From Burkholderia sp. H160 (GTDB lineage: Bacteria; Pseudomonadota; Gammaproteobacteria; Burkholderiales; Burkholderiaceae), in contig ABYL01000017.1 in assembly GCA_000173575.1 (NCBI GenBank), forward strand, positions 1-64,000: 64,000 bases of DNA, read 5' to 3'. The notes under the pieces are model-generated. The model ran no database searches and had not been told where the DNA came from. It worked only from the letters and a program-made list of their open reading frames with translations. The number at the start of each line of letters is the position of its first letter. Position 1 is the first letter of the stretch. A program made the position numbers and the translations under genes. This document shows positions 57,951-64,000 of the stretch, one piece after another.

Positions 57951-57970
57951 TGATTGCGATATCGCAATCA
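57951..57970. promoter_or_regulatory. Perfect 20-bp palindrome, candidate LysR operator
   Basis: TGATTGCGAT-ATCGCAATCA is a full palindrome in the 83-bp gap between the divergent LysR and GST genes. Its centre lies 32 bp from the LysR start. It is long enough to be a single strong operator. Confidence 0.7.
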
Positions 57971-58012
57971 TACGATGCGAGCGTATTCATGACCGAACAG
58001 GGAGGATGCGTG

Positions 58013-58687
58013 ATGAATGCCCGACTGACACTGGCCAGCCACGTGCTGTGTCCTTATGTGCAGCGCGCCGTGATCGTGCTCAAGGAAAAAGGCGTGCCGT
58101 TCGAGCGCCGCGACGTGGACCTGTCGAATAAGCCGGACTGGTTCCTCGCGTGTTCGCCGCTAGGCAAGACGCCGGTGCTGCTGGTCGATGGCGAGCCCAT
58201 TTTCGAGTCGGCGGTGATCTGCGAGTACCTGGACGACACGCTTTCACCGCGCCTGCATCCCGAAGAGGCCGTGACTCGCGCTCGGCATCGCGGCTGGATG
58301 GAGTTTGGCTCATCGCTACTCAACACCATCGGAGCGTTCTACAACGCCAGCGACGAGGCGACGCTTGCAGCCCAGGCCGCGCAGATCAAGGCGAAGCTGG
58401 CCCAGGTGGAAGCGGTGCTGGGCAACGGGCCATGGTTTGCGGGGAATCGCTTCAGCCTGGTCGATGCGGTGTTCGGCCCGGTGTTCCGCTACTTCGACGT
58501 GTTCGATGAACTGGAGGATTTCCGCTTCTTCGAGGACTTGCCGAAGACGGTGGCCTGGCGCGTCGCGCTGGCCGCGCGGCCCTCGGTACGCGAGGCTGCG
58601 CACCCTGACTACGCCGCGCTATTGCGGGCGTTCCTGCGGCGGCGCGATTCGGCGCTGGCACGCAGGATGAGGTATCACAAAATGTGA
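58013..58687 (+). CDS. Glutathione S-transferase family protein
   Basis: The ATG at 58013 follows GGGAGGATGCGTG and gives 224 residues. The N-terminal thioredoxin-like domain has ASHVLCPYVQRAVIVLKEKG with a Cys at the active-site position, KTPVLLVDG and FESAVICEYLDD; the C-terminal helical domain includes FAGNRFSLVDAVFGPVFRYFDVF. The Cys-Pro-Tyr start points to the omega-type or zeta-like group, which carries out thiol transfer or reduction of dehydroascorbate and quinone-glutathione conjugates rather than classical conjugation. An ATG eight codons earlier is possible. It is probably regulated by the divergent LysR. Confidence 0.9.
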   Translation: MNARLTLASHVLCPYVQRAVIVLKEKGVPFERRDVDLSNKPDWFLACSPLGKTPVLLVDGEPIFESAVICEYLDDTLSPRLHPEEAVTRARHRGWMEFGSSLLNTIGAFYNASDEATLAAQAAQIKAKLAQVEAVLGNGPWFAGNRFSLVDAVFGPVFRYFDVFDELEDFRFFEDLPKTVAWRVALAARPSVREAAHPDYAALLRAFLRRRDSALARRMRYHKM

Positions 58688-58733
58688 TGAATGACGGAGC
58701 GCGAGCGAGATGCTCGACCGATACGCGCCGTTC

Positions 58734-59624
58734 TTAGCGGCCCAGGCGTTTCCGCAGGAACTCGATGAAACGTTGCGTCTTTGCCGGCAGAAGGCGTGTC
58801 TCTGTCATCGCGTAGACCGGCTGCGGTGTGCCGTGCCATTCCGGCATGATCCGGCGCAGCCTTCCACTGACCAGTTCATCGGCAACGATTTCTTCGGGTA
58901 CCAGGACGATGCCCATGCCAAGAGTCGCGAGGCGCCGAGCCATACCGACGCTATTGAGCGTGAAGCGCCCCCCCACCGATACCGTTTCAGTTCGTGTCCC
59001 ATTGAGCAGTGTCCACGCCCCCGCTTTCAAGATCCCAAAGCAGTCGTGCTGCTCCAGGTCAGCGGGCTTGCCTGGTTCACCTGATCGTTCAAGGTAGTCG
59101 GGTGAAGCGTAGAGGTGCGGCGTGAGCGTGGCTATCGTGCGCGCTATCAGTTGCGAGTTCTCGGACTCACCGATGCGGATCGCCACGTCGAATGGTTCGC
59201 TGACCAGATCGACACGCCGTGGCGTCAAATCGAAATCGAAGCCTATGCCAGGGTACAGCGCCGCAAACTCTGCAATCAGGGGAGCGAGGTAGGTCACGGC
59301 GAAATCGACCGGCAACGAAGCTCGCAGCACACCGCTGGGCTGGGCCAACATGTCGCCCAGTTGCTCGTGCGCCAACCGGGCTTCATCGACGATGCGCTTG
59401 CATCGCTCGAAGTAAATCTGGCCGGCTTCAGTCAGTTCGATCTTACGCGTCGTCCGGTGCAGCAGTCGCAGCCCGATCGACCTCTCCAACTCGCTAATGC
59501 GCCGCGAAAGCGTTGAGTTCGGTACGCCTGTCGCATCCGCCGCGCTGCGAAAGCCCTTGGCTTTGACAACCTCGACGAACAAGGCCATATCGTTCAGCAG
59601 TTCCATGCCCATTGCCCCATTCAT
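58734..59624 (-). CDS. LysR-family regulator of the ene-reductase unit
   Basis: The 296-residue protein has the HTH MALFVEVVKAKGFRSAADATGVPNSTLSRRISELERS and a ligand domain (SGVLRASLPVDFAVTYLAPLI). Relatives often sit next to old-yellow-enzyme genes and respond to electrophiles. Three in-frame ATGs (59624, 59609, 59603) could be the start; the first overlaps an inverted repeat that may be its operator. It is divergent from the ene reductase gene, with 83 bp between starts. Confidence 0.88.
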   Translation of the reverse strand: MNGAMGMELLNDMALFVEVVKAKGFRSAADATGVPNSTLSRRISELERSIGLRLLHRTTRKIELTEAGQIYFERCKRIVDEARLAHEQLGDMLAQPSGVLRASLPVDFAVTYLAPLIAEFAALYPGIGFDFDLTPRRVDLVSEPFDVAIRIGESENSQLIARTIATLTPHLYASPDYLERSGEPGKPADLEQHDCFGILKAGAWTLLNGTRTETVSVGGRFTLNSVGMARRLATLGMGIVLVPEEIVADELVSGRLRRIMPEWHGTPQPVYAMTETRLLPAKTQRFIEFLRKRLGR

Positions 59625-59641
59625 GGATCAATCCTATCCAT
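59623..59641. promoter_or_regulatory. Inverted repeat ATGGAT-N7-ATCCAT, candidate LysR operator
   Basis: Exact 6-base arms are spaced by seven bases. It overlaps the first possible LysR start codon and faces the ene reductase promoter, consistent with autoregulation. Confidence 0.4.
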
Positions 59642-59707
59642 AATGCCATCTTTATCCCGAATAAGGAGCAGGCGATGATTTCTCCACCTGACGAAAGGAG
59701 AAATCAC

Positions 59708-60781
59708 ATGAGCAAGTTGTTTGATCCCGTCCGCCTCGGCGGTCTCACCCTGCAAAACCGCCTCGTGATGGCGCCGATGACCCGTTCGCGTGCGCAGTTC
59801 GATGGCACGCCGGGCGAGCTGGCGGCCACCTACTACGCCCAGCGTGCCAGCATTGGCCTGATCGTGTCTGAAGGCACGCAGCCCTCGGACGACGGCCAAG
59901 GCTATCTGACCACGCCGGGCATCTACACCGATGCGCACGTCACCGGCTGGAAGAAAACCGCCGAGGCCGTCCATGCCAGGGGCAGCCACCTCTTCATCCA
60001 GCTCATGCACGCTGGCCGCATGTCACACCCGGACAACACGCCACACCACCGCCAAGGCGTCGCTCCGTCCGCCATCGCACCGGGCACGGGTATGTTCACA
60101 ATGAAGGGGATGCAGGACATTCCGGTACCGCGTGCCTTGAGCACCGAGGAAGTCCGCCAGACCGTCGCCGACTTCGCTTACGCAGCCCGCCGCGCGGTCG
60201 AGGCCGGTGCCGATGGCATCGAGATTCACGGCGCGAACGCGTACCTGATCCAGCAGTTCTTCTCGCCCAGTGCCAACACGCGCACCGACGAATACGGTGG
60301 CTCTATCGAGAACCGCGCCCGTTTCGCCATCGAGATTGCCAAGGCGATTGCCGAGGAAATCGGTGCGGATCGCACCGCTATTCGCCTGTCGCCCGGCACC
60401 GCGATGTGGGGCATCGACGAAGGCGCGCAAGGCCCCGATCTGTACCGCTACCTGGTCACCGAATTGGACAAACTGGGGCTGGTGTATCTGCACGTCATGC
60501 ACCAGGGCCACGACCCGTTGCTTGCCGACATGCGCAAGCGCTGGAAAGGCACGCTAATCCTGAATCGTCCTGGCCGTCCACGCGAGCAGATCGGAAGCGA
60601 TGTCGCTTCGGGCCTGGCCGAACTGGAGGCCTACGGCGCGATGGTTCTGGCGAACCCGGATTTCGTCGAACGGCTCAAGGCCAGCGCTTCGATGAACGAG
60701 GCGCACCGCGAAGGCTTCTTCGGCGGCACGGAGAAGGGCTACACCGACTATCCGACCTTGCGCGAAGCGCAGGGTGTGTGA
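59708..60781 (+). CDS. Old-yellow-enzyme ene reductase (NemA-like)
   Basis: The 357-residue FMN TIM-barrel protein has QNRLVMAPMTRSRA, IQLMHAGRMSHPDN and IHGANAYLIQQFFSPSANTRTDEYGG with the paired His-x-x-Asn that binds the substrate carbonyl or nitro group. It reduces activated C=C bonds, quinones or nitro groups with NAD(P)H. The ATG at 59708 has AAAGGAG. It is followed closely by a pirin-like gene. With the nearby GST it looks like an electrophile-defence unit under the control of the divergent LysR. Confidence 0.92.
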   Translation: MSKLFDPVRLGGLTLQNRLVMAPMTRSRAQFDGTPGELAATYYAQRASIGLIVSEGTQPSDDGQGYLTTPGIYTDAHVTGWKKTAEAVHARGSHLFIQLMHAGRMSHPDNTPHHRQGVAPSAIAPGTGMFTMKGMQDIPVPRALSTEEVRQTVADFAYAARRAVEAGADGIEIHGANAYLIQQFFSPSANTRTDEYGGSIENRARFAIEIAKAIAEEIGADRTAIRLSPGTAMWGIDEGAQGPDLYRYLVTELDKLGLVYLHVMHQGHDPLLADMRKRWKGTLILNRPGRPREQIGSDVASGLAELEAYGAMVLANPDFVERLKASASMNEAHREGFFGGTEKGYTDYPTLREAQGV

Positions 60782-60791
60782 GGCCTACGTC

Positions 60792-61520
60792 ATGTCCATC
60801 ATCGCATCGCTTCACCGCATGAACCGCGGGAGTCATTTTCGGGCCTATTCCCTGCGCGCGAATGGCGTGATCTCCCCATTCCTGGGTGTCGATCACGCCT
60901 GGATGAGCGCGCCGACCTTTCCGCCCCATTCCCATGCCGGCTTCTCGGCGGTTTCGTATCTGTTCCTGGATTCGGAAACTGGCATCAACAATCACGACAA
61001 CATCGGCACTAGCAACCTGATCCGGCCTGGCGGCCTGCACTGGACGACGGCCGGGCGCGGCATCGTTCATGAGGAAGTGCCTGCGGAAACCGGCAAGACA
61101 GTCTACTCGCTGCAAATCTTCGTTGACCTTCCACTGGAACGGAAGAACGTCGAACCGTTCCCGCTGATTCTGGAGCCCCAGGACGTGCCGACCGTGCAGT
61201 TGCCGGGCGCCAGGGTGCGCGTGCCCGCCGGGAGATTCGCAGATGCACGCTCCCCGCTGGCTCCACCGACCGACGTGACGATGCTCGACATTTCACTGGA
61301 AGCAGGTAGCGAGCTGAGCGTTCCTGTCGCGGCCGGCCATTGTGCCTTTGTCATGCCGATCTTCGGTTCGGTGATAGTGAATGGCCAAGGCTTCGACCTC
61401 ACCGGACTCCAGCTCCCGGTGTTTCCGGCACAGACCACGCCACGGCTCATCACGCTTCAGGCACCCATCAGTAGTGCCAAGATAATGCTTTTCGCAGGCC
61501 TGCCGCTACAGCACCTTTGA
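60792..61520 (+). CDS. Pirin-family protein (cupin)
   Basis: The 242-residue protein has the pirin opening FRAYSLRANGVISPFLGVDHAWM and the metal-binding N-terminal cupin with PHSHAGFSAVSYLF and GLHWTTAGRGIVHEE. Bacterial pirins bind iron and can act as quercetinase or as redox-sensitive regulators. It starts 11 bp after the ene reductase stop, so it belongs to the same unit; an in-frame GTG overlapping the previous stop is also open. Substrate is unknown; dealing with quinone-like or phenolic compounds fits the neighbours. Confidence 0.9.
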   Translation: MSIIASLHRMNRGSHFRAYSLRANGVISPFLGVDHAWMSAPTFPPHSHAGFSAVSYLFLDSETGINNHDNIGTSNLIRPGGLHWTTAGRGIVHEEVPAETGKTVYSLQIFVDLPLERKNVEPFPLILEPQDVPTVQLPGARVRVPAGRFADARSPLAPPTDVTMLDISLEAGSELSVPVAAGHCAFVMPIFGSVIVNGQGFDLTGLQLPVFPAQTTPRLITLQAPISSAKIMLFAGLPLQHL

Positions 61521-61910
61521 TTTGCCTTGCGCGATCTGGTTTTCGATTTGCCGAAATGTTTCGCGCGCTGCCCTGAAGTTTCCCGCGCGGTGTGCCGTTA
61601 ACAATTCAGGATCGGGTTCACTGAGGTATCCGCGACAGCAGGAAGACCTGTCACGCGTGATCACGAATGTCGCGGTCTTGTCAGGATCCGTTAAGGCAAT
61701 CGTTCAGGTTCCAGAAAGCCGGGAATTTCAGATCGAATCGAATCTCCATCAAGAACACACTGTATATAGGACCCCTATCGATCCAGCAATCATTGCCATC
61801 GTGGAAACAACGGGGAAAACGGGAAAATCGTCGTCGATAGGAATCTCCGCCAAAGCATCCGATCCATTTCAACTGTATGGCGCAGCACCCTTCCACTCTC
61901 CACGGAAACC
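61521..61910. other. Intergenic region before the chemoreceptor gene
   Basis: About 390 bp without a convincing gene; the open frame present has no ribosome-binding site and no family. It is A/T-richer near 61690-61830 and probably holds the chemoreceptor promoter. No clear hairpin terminator for the pirin unit was found. Confidence 0.45.
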
Positions 61911-63725
61911 ATGATTTCCTCACTCCGAACCCGCATCCTGATCATTTCCTCCGCGACCGTGATTGGCGCGCTCGCGCTCTCGGGAACTGCTGCCTACGTC
62001 ACCGTGCGCGCCAACACGCTGGAGACGATCTCGCAAAACCTGAGCGCCATCGCTGGCGCCAATACGCTGGCCATCGACAAGTGGGTGGCAGCCAAAGCGC
62101 AGGCCGTGAACGCGACCGCCGAAGAGGTGGAACATGGCGATCCGCAGGGCTTCGTCAAGCACATGAGCCGCGCGGACGACTTCCCGATCACCACGGTCGG
62201 ATGGAACGACAAGACCTATTTCTCGACCAGCAATACCACGCCCAAGGACTACGACCCGACCGCGCGTCCCTGGTACAAGGCGGCCATCGCGGCCGGCAAG
62301 CTGATTGTCACGAAGCCGTACGGCGACGCGTCGACGGGCGTGCCCTACGTGTCGTTTTCCGCGCCAATGATCCGCAATGGCGAGCCGACCGGCGCGCTGA
62401 GCGGCGCAGTGCCGCTCGACGGCGTGCGCGAAGTGGTCGCAGCCGTCCATCCCACGCCTGCGAGCCTCGCCTTCGTGGTAACACGCGACGCTCAGGTCAT
62501 CGCCCATCCGAATGCGCAGTTGATCCTCAAGCAGTCGACCGATATCTCCGCCGCACTCACGTCGAGTGCGCTGGCCTCGCTCGCGCAAGCCGGCGCGCCA
62601 ATGGAAGTCAATCTGGGCGGGGTTGCGAAGCTGCTCAAGGCACAACCGGTGCAGGGCACCGACTGGTATCTGGTGGTCGCACTCGACAAGGCGGAGGCAA
62701 CGGCCGGTCTGGCCAACGTGCTGCGCGCGCTCGGCGCGGCGATGGTGCTGCTGACGCTGGCGGCGGTGGCCATTGCCGCGTTCTTCACCTCACATTCGTT
62801 TCGCAGCCTCTCGCAGGTGCGCGATGCGATGGAGACCATCGGCTCTGGCAGCGGTGATCTTTCGCATCGCCTGCCTGTGGTGGGCAACGACGAAGTGGCG
62901 CAGATTTCAGCCTCGTTCAATGCCTTTGTCGGCAAGATCGGCACGGTGCTGCTGGAAGTGCGTGCCGGCGTGGAGAACATGAAGACGGCAACCAGCGAAA
63001 TCGAAATGGGCAACCGCGACCTGTCGCAGCGCACAGAAACGTCCGCCTGCAATTTGCAGAACACCTCGGCTGCGCTCACGCAACTGACCGCCAGCGTCAG
63101 GCAGTCGGCCGAGGCCGCGATAGAGGCCACGCGGCTCGCCACCTCGGCGAGTCAGGCGGCGGCGCGCGGCGGCGAAGTCGTGACGAGCGCGGTCAGCACG
63201 ATGGACGAGATCGCCCGGTCCTCTACGCGTATTACCGAAATCATCGGCGTGATCGACAGCATCGCGTTTCAGACCAATATCCTTGCGCTGAATGCTGCGG
63301 TCGAAGCGGCACGGGCCGGTGAAAATGGGCGCGGGTTCGCCGTAGTGGCGGGCGAAGTCCGCACGCTGGCGCAGCGCTGCGCGACCGCCGCGCGCGAGAT
63401 CAAGGACCTCATTCAAGCCTCCGAAGCCAGCGTCGGCACGGGCGCGCAACGTGTCCAGGCCGCCGGCGCGGCGATGCAGGAGATCGTCGAAGGGATCGAT
63501 CGTGTGAATCGCGTCATTGGCGAAATTGACGGTGCCATGAACGAGCAGAGCGCCGGCATCAGTCAGATCGACCGCAGCGTCGCCGAGATGGATCAGGCGA
63601 CGCAGCAAAACGCCGCTCTTGTGGAGCAATCGACCGCTGCGTTCGCCACGCTGAACGAGCAGGCGCATGGCCTGTCCCGCATCGTGGGGCTGTTCAAACT
63701 GCGCCATGGCGACGCACGCGGGTAA
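61911..63725 (+). CDS. Methyl-accepting chemotaxis protein with Cache sensor
   Basis: The 604-residue protein has a membrane helix at about 8 to 30, a periplasmic dCache-type sensor to about 265 (containing [36 protein letters not shown], typical of amino-acid or organic-acid sensing Cache domains), a second membrane helix at 270 to 292, a HAMP domain ([23 protein letters not shown]) and a signalling domain. The hairpin tip sequence [37 protein letters not shown] is fully conserved. It directs swimming in response to an unknown ligand. The ATG follows CGGAAACC. It is an orphan receptor here. Confidence 0.95.
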   Translation: MISSLRTRILIISSATVIGALALSGTAAYVTVRANTLETISQNLSAIAGANTLAIDKWVAAKAQAVNATAEEVEHGDPQGFVKHMSRADDFPITTVGWNDKTYFSTSNTTPKDYDPTARPWYKAAIAAGKLIVTKPYGDASTGVPYVSFSAPMIRNGEPTGALSGAVPLDGVREVVAAVHPTPASLAFVVTRDAQVIAHPNAQLILKQSTDISAALTSSALASLAQAGAPMEVNLGGVAKLLKAQPVQGTDWYLVVALDKAEATAGLANVLRALGAAMVLLTLAAVAIAAFFTSHSFRSLSQVRDAMETIGSGSGDLSHRLPVVGNDEVAQISASFNAFVGKIGTVLLEVRAGVENMKTATSEIEMGNRDLSQRTETSACNLQNTSAALTQLTASVRQSAEAAIEATRLATSASQAAARGGEVVTSAVSTMDEIARSSTRITEIIGVIDSIAFQTNILALNAAVEAARAGENGRGFAVVAGEVRTLAQRCATAAREIKDLIQASEASVGTGAQRVQAAGAAMQEIVEGIDRVNRVIGEIDGAMNEQSAGISQIDRSVAEMDQATQQNAALVEQSTAAFATLNEQAHGLSRIVGLFKLRHGDARG

Positions 63726-63872
63726 CTAGCGTCCGCCTGCTGATGATCGATGGCACTCGACCCAGATCGTGTGGAAACCACTTTCTTGCGCATCGAGGCC
63801 GGCGACTGTGGTGTGGTCGCCAGCGTTTTGTAGACTGGCAATTGTCCCGGTATCGTTGACCGCAAAGAAGGT

Positions 63873-64000
63873 TCACCGAGGATTGACGAGAAACGCGGCG
63901 CGGATCTTGAGGAAGAAGTATTTCTCGCCGCGGTACCCGTAAGCTCTGCTCTCATCGCCCTCAGAAAGATCGAACGTGTCCCGGTATTTGTCGCGATCAT
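63873..64000 (-). CDS. C-terminal end of an unidentified gene, cut by the window edge
   Basis: On the minus strand a stop at 63873-63875 closes an open frame that runs to the edge and encodes RDKYRDTFDLSEGDE, then GYRGEKYFFLKIRAAF and LVNPR at the end. The composition looks coding. Too little is visible to name a family; the C-terminus lacks the usual aromatic residue of outer-membrane barrels. It is convergent with the chemoreceptor gene. Confidence 0.55.
   Translation of the reverse strand, partial: DRDKYRDTFDLSEGDESRAYGYRGEKYFFLKIRAAFLVNPR

Noticed and set aside
61522-61914. 130-codon frame before the chemoreceptor gene
   Set aside because: Starts right after the pirin stop without ribosome-binding site, mixed composition, overlaps the chemoreceptor start.

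Overview
The window looks like a chromosome segment of a Burkholderiales bacterium, most likely Paraburkholderia or Burkholderia. The signs are very high GC, codons rich in GCG/CGC/TCG, an aerobic benzoyl-CoA (box) pathway with a BoxR-type regulator, paired DUF2844/DUF3443 genes, a pentapeptide MXKDX protein, and many LysR regulators and small lipoproteins. The assignment rests on gene content only.

Positions 1 to about 9.1 kb are accessory DNA. A tyrosine integrase lies next to the 3' end of a tRNA-Leu(TAA) gene, so an integrative element appears to occupy that tRNA and to extend leftward past the window edge. It carries three collinear genes that resemble the IncP mobilisation set TraK, TraL and TraM, an IncP-like nic sequence (CCTATCCTGCC), a DUF932 gene, a broken parB-like gene, two IS110-family remnants, a LysR gene and an MBL-fold gene cut off at an IS110 junction. 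No relaxase or type IV secretion gene is visible here.

From 9.2 to 30.9 kb the layout is core-like. A LacI regulator precedes an ABC importer and a GpdQ-like phosphodiesterase. After these come an MFS transporter, two DUF1328 membrane proteins, an entericidin-type lipoprotein, a FadH-like reductase and a DMT exporter. A molybdopterin oxidoreductase sits with a cytochrome b561 and an MXKDX repeat protein. A TPP riboswitch precedes thiC. Two lipoproteins, L-lactate permease and another DMT transporter follow.

From 30.9 to 39 kb there are bamC, the DUF2844/DUF3443 pair (DUF3443 has pepsin-like motifs), a CadD-type transporter, and leuA preceded by a previously unlisted leucine-rich leader peptide that suggests attenuation. 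A polar amino-acid binding protein closes this part.

From 39.1 to 56.8 kb is a locus for aromatic and dicarboxylic acid breakdown. It holds boxR-boxC-boxB-boxA (boxC carries a +1 frameshift), a DUF4863 gene, benzoate-CoA ligase, an alpha/beta hydrolase and another acyl-CoA synthetase. A glycosyltransferase and a LysR gene come next, the latter divergent from a fadB-like fusion and a PimC/PimD-like acyl-CoA dehydrogenase pair. Benzoate would be activated, epoxidised and opened by Box enzymes, and the resulting acyl-CoA chains shortened by beta-oxidation enzymes.

From 57 to 61.5 kb, LysR-GST and LysR-ene reductase-pirin form two divergent detoxification units whose codon texture differs from the rest. 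A Cache-type chemoreceptor and a partial gene end the window.
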